From assembly GCA_003487665.1 (NCBI GenBank), contig DNFA01000075.1, positions 835 through 6,891 of the forward strand: 6,057 nt of DNA, read 5' to 3'. This DNA comes from Oscillibacter sp. (lineage in GTDB: Bacteria; Bacillota; Clostridia; Oscillospirales; Oscillospiraceae). Shown here piece after piece: positions 1 to 6,057 of this stretch; position 1 is the first letter of the stretch; the number at the start of each line of letters is the position of its first letter. The notes beneath the pieces were generated by a model. The model was not told the DNA's origin. It worked only from the letters and a program-made list of their open reading frames with translations, and made no database searches. The position numbers and the translations under genes are program-made.

Positions 1-1
1 G

Positions 2-1246
2 ATCGTCGTGCCGCTGGGCATTATCTGCTTTATGTCCATGTTCAGCGGGTATCAGGAGAAGTTCCAGCGCACCGTGACCTCTACGAAGGCCCTCAACGAC
101 ACGGCTGTGGAGTACATCAGCGGCATTGAAGTCATCAAGGCCTTCGGGCAGTCTAAGACCAGCTATGCAAAGTTCGTCTCCGCTGCAAAGGAGGGCGCGG
201 ACTGCTTCATTGACTGGATGCGGGGCAGCCTCTTCGGGCAGGTGGCGGGCATGGCGATATTTCCCTCTACGCTGCTGGGTATTTTACCGGTGGGCTGCGT
301 TCTTTATATGCATGGCACTCTGTCGGCAGAGACGTTCCTGACGGTTATCGTTCTGTCCTTCGGCGTTATGCAGCCGCTGATCACCGCCTTTTCCTACACC
401 GATGACATCGCCCAGGTCAAGACCATCGTGGACGAGATAGCGGAGGTGCTGTCCGGTGAGGATATGCAGCGCCCAAGGACGGCGGAAAGGCTGCCGGCCG
501 ATAACGCCATCGAGCTGAAGGATGTCCGCTTTGCCTATCACAACAAGGAGGTACTGCACGGAGTCAATTTGCACGTTGCCCCGGGGACGGTCAACGCATT
601 GGTCGGGCCTTCCGGCAGCGGAAAGTCCACCATTGCCCGGCTCGTCGCCTCTCTCTGGGATGTGAAGGACGGCGCGATTGAGCTGGGCGGCGTGGATCTA
701 CGCATCCTCCCCCTTGCCGAGTGTACGAAGCGCATCGCCTATGTATCGCAGGACAACTACCTTTTTGACCTCACGGTCATGGACAATATCCGCATGGGCA
801 GAAAGGGTGCAAGCGACGAGGAAGTGATTGCCGCCGCGAAGAAATGCGGCTGCCACGAGTTTATCATGGGGCTTGAAAACGGCTATCAGACCGTGTGCGG
901 TGCATCCGGCGGTCACCTGTCCGGCGGTGAGCGGCAGCGTATCTCCATTGCCCGGGCTATGCTGAAGGACGCGCCAATCGTCATTCTGGACGAGGCCACA
1001 TCCTACACCGACCCAGAAAACGAGGCGGTCATCCAGTCGGCACTGGCAAGGCTGGTGCAGGGCAAGACGCTGCTGGTCATTGCCCACCGCCTGTCTACCA
1101 TCGCCGATGCCGATCAGATCATTGTCGTGAATCACGGCAAAATCGAAGCCACCGGAACACAGGCAGAGCTTCTGGCGTCCTGCCCCCTTTATCAAACCAT
1201 GTGGGAAGCCCACATCAGCGTCAAAGACGACGGGGAGGTGGCGTAA
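2..1246 (+). CDS. ABC exporter half-transporter, ATP-binding/permease (5' partial)
   Basis: This is a membrane ABC transporter subunit with a transmembrane domain fused to an ATPase domain. The frame is open through the left edge, so 414 residues are visible, and roughly 160-180 N-terminal residues (the first membrane helices) are probably missing compared with the usual 580 or so. Visible residues 1-140 are the end of the membrane domain, including a coupling-helix region (EVIKAFGQ) and hydrophobic helices near residues 78-128. The nucleotide-binding domain has Walker A GPSGSGKST (about residue 202), Q-loop YVSQDNYLF, signature LSGGERQR (306), Walker B ending ILDEAT with the catalytic Glu (331), an unusual D-loop SYTD instead of SALD, and the switch His in IAHRL (362). 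All catalytic residues are present, so this ATP site should be active. It overlaps the next gene and most likely dimerises with its product. The family resembles YbtP/YbtQ and IrtA/IrtB; the substrate cannot be read from the sequence. Confidence 0.93.
   Translation: MVVPLGIICFMSMFSGYQEKFQRTVTSTKALNDTAVEYISGIEVIKAFGQSKTSYAKFVSAAKEGADCFIDWMRGSLFGQVAGMAIFPSTLLGILPVGCVLYMHGTLSAETFLTVIVLSFGVMQPLITAFSYTDDIAQVKTIVDEIAEVLSGEDMQRPRTAERLPADNAIELKDVRFAYHNKEVLHGVNLHVAPGTVNALVGPSGSGKSTIARLVASLWDVKDGAIELGGVDLRILPLAECTKRIAYVSQDNYLFDLTVMDNIRMGRKGASDEEVIAAAKKCGCHEFIMGLENGYQTVCGASGGHLSGGERQRISIARAMLKDAPIVILDEATSYTDPENEAVIQSALARLVQGKTLLVIAHRLSTIADADQIIVVNHGKIEATGTQAELLASCPLYQTMWEAHISVKDDGEVA
1232..1238 (+). promoter_or_regulatory. 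Ribosome binding site fixing the start of the second ABC gene
   Basis: GGGGAGG lies seven bases before the ATG at 1246, inside the last codons of the first ABC gene. It selects this ATG over an in-frame start at 1201 that would add 15 arginine-rich residues absent from the family. The stop and start share one base (TAATG), which indicates translational coupling. Confidence 0.8.
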
Positions 1247-2979
1247 TGCTCAAGACACTGAAAAAATTTTTTGCCTTCTGCGGGGTGGACAACCGCAGAA
1301 TGTTCATCGCCTCTATCTGGCTGGGTGTGGTCAGCGCCATCTGCTCCGCCATGCGGATTCCCGCCACTGCCATCGTCATTCAGGCGCTACTCACTAAAAA
1401 TGTCACCATGCCGACGCTCTGGACGAGCCTCGGCATTATCGTAATCTCATTGATCATTACGATTGCCATCAATATGAAGGCCACTATGCTCCAGACCCGT
1501 GCAGGCTACCGTGCCTGCGCCAACAAGCGAATTGAGATTGCCGAGCATCTGCGGTATCTGCCTATGGGCTGGTTCAATGACAACAGCCTGGGTGAGGTGA
1601 CCTCCGTCACCACCAACACCATGGAGAACATGGCCAACATTGCCACACGGGTGGTCATGGTCACAACGAGGGGCTTCCTGACCTCCGGCATCATTGCGGC
1701 GATAATGTTCCTCTTTGACTGGCGTATGGGACTTATTACGCTTACCGGACTGGTGCTGTTCTTCGCCGTCAACGCCGCCATGCAGCAAGCTGAGCAGACC
1801 CTTTCCCAGCGGAAGTTCAATGCCGATGAGCGGCTTGTCTCCAAGGTGCTGGAATATGTGCGGGGCATCGCCGAGGTCAAGAATTTTGACCTGACCCACG
1901 ATTCCGCAACGCAGGTACACGGTGCCGTGGAGGAAGCCCGCAAGGCTTCCTTCGCCATGGAGATACCGTCTGTTCTTTATATGCTGGCGCAGTTCATCGT
2001 CAACAAGCTCACCGGCGTTGCCGTCTGCACCGCTGCCATCGGCTTTTACTTCGGCGGCACTATGGAGCTTACAAACTGCCTTTTGATGCTGATCTGCTCC
2101 TTCATTCTCTTTGAACAGCTGGATTCTGCCGGGAGCTTTTCGGCTCTGTTCCGCTCCATTGATATCGGCGTAGACAAGGCCAACGCCATTTTGAACGTAG
2201 AACCTATGGACATCGATGGCGAAGACCTGATGCCGGAACGGGAAGACATCGCCTTGTCTCATGTGGATTTTTCCTATGACAGCAAGTCCATCCTGCACGA
2301 CGTGTCCCTGACCATCCCGGAAAAAACCACGGTCGCTATCGTCGGCCCCTTCGGCTCCGGCAAGACCACTCTCTGCAATCTTATGGCGAGGTTCTGGGAT
2401 GTGCAGTCAGGCAGCGTGCGCCTTGGCGGGCGGGATGTGCGGGAATACAGCTACGACAGCCTCATCCGCAATTTCTCCTTCGTGTTCCAGCGGACCTATC
2501 TGTTCTCGGACACCATCGCCAATAACATCCGCTTCGGAAAGCCCGATGCTTCCATGGAGGAGGTGCAGGCCGCTGCAAAGAAGGCGCGGTGCTACGACTT
2601 TATCATGGCGCTGCCGGACGGCTTTGACACCGTCATCGGCGAGGCAGGCAGCTCGCTTTCCGGCGGCGAACGGCAGCGCATCTCTATCGCCCGGGCGATT
2701 ATGAAGGACGCACCCATCATCATTCTGGATGAGGCCACAGCCAATGTTGACCCGGAAAACGAAAAGGAGCTGATGGAGGCCGTTGCGGAATTGACCCACG
2801 ATAAGACGGTCATCATAATTGCTCACCGGCTGAAAACTGTGCGCCATGCCGACCAAATTTTTGTTGTCGATCACGGTGAGATCGTTCAGCAGGGCACGCA
2901 TGACGAGCTGGTTGCTGTTGACGGGCTCTACCGCCGCTTCGTGGTGGAGCGGCAGCAGGCCGCCGGGTGGAAGGTCTGA
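1246..2979 (+). CDS. ABC exporter half-transporter, ATP-binding/permease (complete)
   Basis: A complete 577-residue subunit in which an N-terminal six-helix membrane domain is followed by an ATPase domain, the normal length for this family. Hydrophobic segments lie near residues 20-50, 62-82, 140-190 and 245-310. The ATPase domain carries a probable A-loop Tyr (VDFSY), Walker A GPFGSGKTT (from residue 367, with Phe where Ser is more usual but still fitting GxxGxGK[ST]), Q-loop FVFQRTYLF, signature LSGGERQR (471), Walker B ILDEAT with catalytic Glu 496, D-loop ANVD, and switch His in IAHRL (527). The start overlaps the stop of the first ABC gene by one base, so the two should be made in equal amounts and form a heterodimer. 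Both partners keep complete catalytic motifs, unlike heterodimeric exporters with one degenerate site. The fold is that of exporters, but the closest recalled relatives (YbtPQ, IrtAB) import ferric siderophores, so the direction and the cargo remain open. Confidence 0.94.
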   Translation: MLKTLKKFFAFCGVDNRRMFIASIWLGVVSAICSAMRIPATAIVIQALLTKNVTMPTLWTSLGIIVISLIITIAINMKATMLQTRAGYRACANKRIEIAEHLRYLPMGWFNDNSLGEVTSVTTNTMENMANIATRVVMVTTRGFLTSGIIAAIMFLFDWRMGLITLTGLVLFFAVNAAMQQAEQTLSQRKFNADERLVSKVLEYVRGIAEVKNFDLTHDSATQVHGAVEEARKASFAMEIPSVLYMLAQFIVNKLTGVAVCTAAIGFYFGGTMELTNCLLMLICSFILFEQLDSAGSFSALFRSIDIGVDKANAILNVEPMDIDGEDLMPEREDIALSHVDFSYDSKSILHDVSLTIPEKTTVAIVGPFGSGKTTLCNLMARFWDVQSGSVRLGGRDVREYSYDSLIRNFSFVFQRTYLFSDTIANNIRFGKPDASMEEVQAAAKKARCYDFIMALPDGFDTVIGEAGSSLSGGERQRISIARAIMKDAPIIILDEATANVDPENEKELMEAVAELTHDKTVIIIAHRLKTVRHADQIFVVDHGEIVQQGTHDELVAVDGLYRRFVVERQQAAGWKV

Positions 2980-2999
2980 TTTCACTTTGCATATTATTC

Positions 3000-3038
3000 A
3001 ACAAAGCCCGTACCAGTTAAACTGATACGGGCTTTGTT
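3000..3038. terminator. Bidirectional intrinsic terminator between convergent operons
   Basis: A 13-bp perfect stem (3000-3012 with 3026-3038, arms ACAAAGCCCGTA/TACGGGCTTTGT plus an outer A-T pair) is followed, after one C/A mismatch, by a 4-bp inner stem (CAGT/ACTG) and a TAA loop. The GC-rich core ends in CTTTGTT on both strands, so it can stop transcripts of the ABC pair coming from the left and of the ATPase unit coming from the right. It sits about 20 bases after the ABC stop codon. The uridine tract is interrupted by a G, so efficiency may be moderate. Confidence 0.85.
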
Positions 3039-3087
3039 ATGCTCCGCGTTTATCCGCCCCCTAACGCTAATAACACAGCGTCTGCAA

Positions 3088-3121
3088 GGAGCAGAGAAGC
3101 ACCTTGCCGCCTCTCTGCTCC
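3088..3121. terminator. Second hairpin downstream of the P-type ATPase gene, possible weak terminator
   Basis: A perfect 10-bp inverted repeat (GGAGCAGAGA at 3088-3097, TCTCTGCTCC at 3112-3121) encloses a 14-base loop with a possible 2-bp inner stem. It lies 14 bases beyond the ATPase stop codon on the minus strand. On that strand the stem is followed by TTGCAG rather than a T run, so it is a poor stand-alone terminator. It may protect the 3' end of the message or act with the stronger hairpin at 3000-3038. Confidence 0.4.
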
Positions 3122-3134
3122 CTCACTTTCTTGC

Positions 3135-5231
3135 TTATTTTCGGGTATTTTCTTCCTTGTCCAGCAGGTCGGTCATATTCCGCAGGCTGATGTCCAGCGT
3201 AGACCCGTTGTGCAGCAGTGCCGAGGTGGCAGGTGGCACTACACCCGCCACGCCCAGCGCGATCAGCGTCAGGTTGAAGCCCACGATGAAGCGGTAGCTG
3301 CCGTGGATACGCTCCATCAGTGCCTCACCGAGCCTGCGCAGTGTTACCAGCGCAAACAGATCCTCCGAGGCAACGGTGATGTCTGCGATCTCCCGGGCGA
3401 TGGCCGCGCCGGTGGAGATGGCGATACCCGCGTCCGCTTCGGAGAGGGCGGGAGAATCGTTGACGCCGTCGCCCACCATGATAACGGTGTGGCCCTTCGC
3501 CTTTTCCTGCCGGATAAAGGCGGCCTTGTCCTCTGGCAGCACCTCGGCGTACACGGCGTCCACGCCCACCTCGGCGGCCACAGCCTCCGCCGTGCGGCGG
3601 TTGTCGCCGGTCATCATCACCACGTTGGCAAAGCCGCTCTCATGCAGCGCTTTTACCGCCTCCCGTGCCTCCCGGCGCAGGGGATCGTGGATGCAGATGA
3701 CCGCCGCCAGCTCCCCGTCTATGCAGAGGTACAGGTGGGAGTACGCGGCGGGCAGCACGTCAAATTTCGGCTGCTCTCCCTCCGGGATGCGGCAGCCCTC
3801 GTCCTCAAAGACGAAGTGGGCGCTGCCGATGATGATCTTCTTGCCCTCCACCATGCTGGAGATGCCGTGGGCCACCACATACTGCACCTGCGAATGGTAC
3901 TCCTCGTGGGTGAGCCCGTGCCGCTTTGCCTCCGCCACCACGGCGTTTGCCATGGAATGTGGGTAATGCTCCTCCAGACAGGCGGCAAGGCGCAGCATTT
4001 CCGCCTCGTCGTGTCCGCCGAAGGGGATGACCGCCGCCACGGTGGGGGTCGCATAGGTCAGTGTGCCGGTCTTGTCGAACACGATGGTGTCCGCCTGGGC
4101 CACCGCCTCCAAAAAGCGTCCGCCCTTGACGGAGATGTGATAGCCGCTGCTCTCCCGCATGGCGGACAGCACCGCGATGGGGATGGCCAGCTTCAGGGCG
4201 CAGGAGAAATCCACCATCAGCACCGCCAGCATTTTCGTCACATTCCGGGTCAGTAGATACGTCAGTGCCGTGCCGCCCAGCGTATAGGGCACCAGTCTGT
4301 CCGCCATCCGGGAGGCCTTGTCCTCGGCGGTGGATTTCAGCTTCTCCGACTCCTCGATCATGCGAACTACCCGGTCATACCGCCCGCTGCCGGAGGATTT
4401 CTCCACGGAGATGACGCACTCGCCCTCCTCCGCCACCGTTCCGGCATAGACGGGACTGCCGGGGTGCTTGGCCACGGGCATAGACTCGCCGGTGAGGGAG
4501 GACTGGTTCACCATGGCCTCTCCCTCCACCACTCGGCCGTCCAGCGGGATCATGCCGCCGGTGCGGATCACGATACGGTCCCCCGGCTTCACGTCGGTGA
4601 TCTTCGTCAGCACCTCGGTGCCGTTTGCCTGCAGCCAGACGCTGTCCACCCGCAGGCTCATGGCGGAGGCAAGATCGGCCACGGACTTTTTGTGGGTCCA
4701 TTCCTCCAGAATTTCGCCCAAATGCAGCATGAACATAACGGAGCCAGCGGTGGCAAAATCGCCCCGTGCCATGGATACCGTGACGGCGGTGGCATCCAGC
4801 ACGGCGACGGGCAGTTTGCCGTGCCACAGTGCCGAAAGCCCCTCCCGGATGTACTTTACGGAGCGGAGCAGTGCCAGTGCCGCGGTGATGGGCGCAGGCA
4901 GAAACAGCTTGGAGATGCACCGCCGCATGACGGCGATAGCCAGCTTGTCCTCAAACTCCCGGTTCAGTGCCCGGGAGGTATGCTCCGGCACCAGCTCCAT
5001 AGCTTCCGCCTTGGCGAAGGAGAATTGTGCCAGCGCACGGAGTATGCTTCCACGCTCCGCGTCATAGAGCACCACCGCGTCCTGCGTCCGGTCGTAGACC
5101 CTGACCTCCTGTACGCCGTCCTGGGCGCGCAGATAGTATTCCAGCACATCCGCTTGGGATAACGTCATCCGTCCGCAGCACAGGTGTACCCGCAGCCGCC
5201 CCGGTAACTCATGTAGGATCGTGCATTTCAT
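3135..5231 (-). CDS. P1B-type metal-transporting ATPase, atypical (P1B-6/FezB-like)
   Basis: A 698-residue membrane pump that uses ATP to move a metal ion across or into a membrane. Residues 1-70 form an HMA_2-like domain that has a PGRLR motif (GRLR, residues 11-14) but no CxxC. Membrane helices lie near 108-170 and 315-358, and the last pair near 645-675. The actuator loop has TGES (247-250). The phosphorylation site is DKTGT (386-390, Asp 386), the nucleotide domain has HYPH (422-425) where HP is usual, then TGDN (541-544) and GDGVND (587-592). The metal-site helix reads DFSCALKLAIP: Phe-Ser-Cys (342-344) replaces CPC, with the downstream Pro (351) conserved. It therefore does not fit classical Cu, Zn/Cd or Co groups and best resembles the group called P1B-6, whose ferrosome members are named FezB. 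The ATG is three bases after the stop of the small upstream gene, with GGAG (5238-5241) at good spacing, so the two are translationally coupled. The P1B ATPase call is firm; iron as substrate is inference. Confidence 0.92.
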   Translation of the reverse strand: MKCTILHELPGRLRVHLCCGRMTLSQADVLEYYLRAQDGVQEVRVYDRTQDAVVLYDAERGSILRALAQFSFAKAEAMELVPEHTSRALNREFEDKLAIAVMRRCISKLFLPAPITAALALLRSVKYIREGLSALWHGKLPVAVLDATAVTVSMARGDFATAGSVMFMLHLGEILEEWTHKKSVADLASAMSLRVDSVWLQANGTEVLTKITDVKPGDRIVIRTGGMIPLDGRVVEGEAMVNQSSLTGESMPVAKHPGSPVYAGTVAEEGECVISVEKSSGSGRYDRVVRMIEESEKLKSTAEDKASRMADRLVPYTLGGTALTYLLTRNVTKMLAVLMVDFSCALKLAIPIAVLSAMRESSGYHISVKGGRFLEAVAQADTIVFDKTGTLTYATPTVAAVIPFGGHDEAEMLRLAACLEEHYPHSMANAVVAEAKRHGLTHEEYHSQVQYVVAHGISSMVEGKKIIIGSAHFVFEDEGCRIPEGEQPKFDVLPAAYSHLYLCIDGELAAVICIHDPLRREAREAVKALHESGFANVVMMTGDNRRTAEAVAAEVGVDAVYAEVLPEDKAAFIRQEKAKGHTVIMVGDGVNDSPALSEADAGIAISTGAAIAREIADITVASEDLFALVTLRRLGEALMERIHGSYRFIVGFNLTLIALGVAGVVPPATSALLHNGSTLDISLRNMTDLLDKEENTRK

Positions 5232-5234
5232 GGA

Positions 5235-5504
5235 TCACTCCGCCTTAGCGTCCTCCGCGGAAGCGTCCTCCACCACAGCGGCGGCCTCCGCCTCTGCGCG
5301 GCGCTCGTTGATGGCCTTGGCTTCTGCGTAGATGTCATCCGCACCCTCACGCACCGCTGTGACCGTTTTCATCACGCCCTCCTTGGCACGCAGTGCGGCG
5401 GCAGTGGTGTGGGCGTAGACCTTCTTGGCATCCTTGCTGCCCAGCAGCTTAATGCCTGCCGTTCCGAACAGTACGCCTGCTGCAAATAAACCGAGTTTTT
5501 TCAT
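5235..5504 (-). CDS. Small single-helix membrane protein, DUF6110-like
   Basis: An 89-residue protein that starts MKKLGLFAAGVLFG, resembling as I recall it the DUF6110 family of Firmicutes. Residues 4-21 form a hydrophobic, glycine-rich helix (Gly at 5, 10, 14 and 17) that could anchor and pack in a membrane. Residues 24-70 look like a charged amphipathic helix, and residues 70-89 are an Ala/Glu/Asp-rich acidic tail. There are no cysteines and only one histidine, so there is no obvious metal site. The ATG at 5504 is preceded by GGAGG; a longer reading from 5621 would add 39 Arg- and Cys-rich residues without such a site and crossing the AT-rich leader, so it was rejected. It directly precedes the P1B ATPase by three bases. 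By position, size and single hydrophobic helix it may correspond to FezA, the small membrane partner of FezB in clostridial ferrosome operons; this is inference, as the sequences were not compared. Confidence 0.85.
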   Translation of the reverse strand: MKKLGLFAAGVLFGTAGIKLLGSKDAKKVYAHTTAAALRAKEGVMKTVTAVREGADDIYAEAKAINERRAEAEAAAVVEDASAEDAKAE

Positions 5505-5513
5505 AATGATTGT

Positions 5514-5518
5514 CCTCC
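5514..5518 (-). promoter_or_regulatory. Ribosome binding site of the small membrane protein gene
   Basis: GGAGG on the minus strand with a nine-base spacer to the ATG at 5504-5502. It decides the start of the 89-residue product. Confidence 0.85.
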
Positions 5519-5539
5519 TATATAAAATATATATGTCAA
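5519..5539 (-). promoter_or_regulatory. AT-rich promoter/operator candidate upstream of the DUF6110-like/ATPase unit
   Basis: On the minus strand a perfect TTGACA (5539-5534) is followed directly by TATATA-TTT-TATATA (5533-5519), a symmetric AT block that abuts the ribosome binding site. In GC-rich surroundings this stands out. As a sigma-70 promoter it is unsatisfactory: a -10 box at normal spacing from TTGACA would fall on the ribosome binding site, and the TATA block is too close to TTGACA. It may instead be an operator, or the real -35 may be a poor match further upstream. Confidence 0.35.
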
Positions 5540-5540
5540 A

Positions 5541-5565
5541 CCGATGGCCGCGATGGCGGCATCGG
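5541..5565 (-). terminator. GC-rich hairpin between the methyltransferase and the DUF6110-like gene
   Basis: The stem pairs 5541-5545 with 5561-5565 and 5547-5551 with 5556-5560, with G5546 bulged and a four-base loop. That gives ten mostly G-C pairs. On the minus strand it is followed by TTTGACATATATATTTTATA, a U-rich but broken tail, so it could end the methyltransferase transcript or act as a leader structure for the downstream unit. It ends one base before TTGACA, which also allows an operator role. Confidence 0.4.
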
Positions 5566-5591
5566 AATGATCTTACTGTTTCTTCTTCCCG

Positions 5592-5615
5592 ACACTGCTC
5601 TCGAAACAGCGGTGT
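5592..5615. repeat. Imperfect inverted repeat in the intergenic region
   Basis: ACACTGCT (5592-5599) and AGCGGTGT (5608-5615) are inverted copies with one mismatch around an eight-base centre. No T run follows on the minus strand, so it is not a terminator for the methyltransferase gene. Spacing and symmetry suit a regulator binding site, but an 8-bp imperfect dyad can occur by chance. Confidence 0.3.
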
Positions 5616-5656
5616 AATCAACGTCTATATGTCCCAAGGCATCCCGGTGTATTTCA

Positions 5657-6057
5657 TTACCTGCCGCCGAATTTGATCTTTACGATCTGCATCTTCATCA
5701 TTCCGTCACCGACCCTGGCGAGAAAACGGAAAAAGCCGCTGACGGACGGGTCCTTCAAGTCGTTGTAGCCCAGCATATAGCCCCGGCTGGAGACCTGCAA
5801 GCGGCTATCCCACGCACTGATCTCTTGGGGAGCGTCCGAAACTGCGAAATACGCGCCCACATCCCTGATCTTCGCACTCTTGAGCCATGTCTTGGTGATC
5901 ATCTTCACCGCCGCCCGATTCGCAGCGTCAAACACCAGCACACCGCCGGGGAAAGCGTCTGCCATACCCTGCACAAGAGCTTTGACCTGCTCGGTCAGGA
6001 AGTAATAGAATACCCCGGAGGCAAAGAATACCGCACCGTTTGAAGAGTCAATTTTTC
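5657..6057 (-). CDS. Class I SAM-dependent methyltransferase, LCM/TcmP-like (5' partial)
   Basis: The C-terminal 132 residues of a methyltransferase whose beginning lies beyond the right edge; full-length relatives are roughly 270 residues. The visible part reads through GAVFFASGVFYYF, then EQVKAL, then PGGVLVFDAANR, the pattern I associate with the leucine carboxyl methyltransferase fold (PF04072) and TcmP-like O-methyltransferases of Firmicutes, in which a FxxxGVxxYF strand/helix is followed by FPGG and an Asp-containing strand. The SAM-binding GxGxD motif should lie in the missing half. The ending (DGMMKMQIVKIKFGG) is also typical of the group as I recall it. It would methylate a carboxyl or hydroxyl group of a small molecule or protein; the target cannot be seen. 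It reads in the same direction as the small gene and ATPase, 152 bp upstream, and may or may not share their transcript because a hairpin lies between. Confidence 0.82.
   Translation of the reverse strand, partial: KIDSSNGAVFFASGVFYYFLTEQVKALVQGMADAFPGGVLVFDAANRAAVKMITKTWLKSAKIRDVGAYFAVSDAPQEISAWDSRLQVSSRGYMLGYNDLKDPSVSGFFRFLARVGDGMMKMQIVKIKFGGR

Noticed and set aside
1201..1245. A 15-residue N-terminal extension of the second ABC protein
   Set aside because: It is an out-of-frame reading of the tail of the first ABC gene; GGGGAGG points to the ATG at 1246.
1447..2298. A 283-codon open frame on the - strand inside the second ABC gene
   Set aside because: It is antisense to a clear ABC transporter and gives a His/Gly-rich product with no recognisable domain.
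3039..4256. A 405-codon open frame on the + strand opposite the P-type ATPase gene
   Set aside because: It is antisense to a gene with intact family motifs, its product is His/Gly/Arg-rich low-complexity sequence, and it has no ribosome binding site. It is a GC-rich shadow frame.
5534..5539. TTGACA as a standard -35 box
   Set aside because: At normal spacing the -10 box would fall on the ribosome binding site and near the start codon. It is kept only as part of a low-confidence regulatory segment.
5505..5621. A longer N-terminus (39 extra residues) for the small membrane protein
   Set aside because: The extension is Arg/Cys-rich, overlaps the hairpin and AT-rich region, and lacks a binding site, while the ATG at 5504 has a strong GGAGG and starts the family-like sequence.
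1..6057. CRISPR arrays, tRNA or rRNA genes, insertion sequences
   Set aside because: I saw no regularly spaced direct repeats, no tRNA-like cloverleaf with a CCA end, no rRNA sequence, and no transposase or flanking inverted repeats.

Overview
The window looks like a GC-rich, low-operon-gap chromosomal segment of an anaerobic Firmicute, probably a Clostridia/Oscillospiraceae-type gut bacterium. The reasons are strong GGAGG ribosome binding sites, protein sequences that read like that group, and a neighbourhood of heterodimeric ABC exporters, an atypical P1B ATPase and a short DUF6110-like protein. This placement is inferred from recall of the families; no search was run.

Layout. Positions 1-2979 (+ strand) carry two adjacent ABC exporter half-transporters. 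The first is cut by the left window edge. The second starts inside the stop codon of the first (TAATG), so they are almost certainly translated together and form a heterodimer. Positions 2980-3134 are a short convergent intergenic region with a strong, symmetric, probably bidirectional terminator hairpin and a second, weaker hairpin. Positions 3135-5504 (- strand) carry a two-gene unit: a small single-helix membrane protein (DUF6110-like, 89 aa), and three bases after its stop a 698-aa P1B-type metal ATPase. The 152-bp gap upstream (5505-5656) holds two dyads and a very AT-rich segment beside the ribosome binding site. Positions 5657-6057 (- strand) hold the C-terminal half of a class I SAM-dependent methyltransferase of the leucine carboxyl methyltransferase/TcmP-like group, cut by the right edge.

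How they may work together. The ATPase lacks the usual Cys-Pro-Cys metal motif (it has Phe-Ser-Cys), lacks a CxxC metal-binding domain, and has a Gly-Arg-Leu-Arg motif near its N-terminus. With a tiny glycine-rich membrane protein immediately upstream, this resembles the fezA-fezB arrangement of ferrosome (iron-storage organelle) loci. The ABC pair resembles the YbtPQ/IrtAB-like exporter-fold transporters, some of which import iron-siderophore complexes. The working hypothesis is therefore a metal (possibly iron) handling island. No stretch longer than 300 bases lacks a gene; the two intergenic gaps are about 155 and 152 bp.
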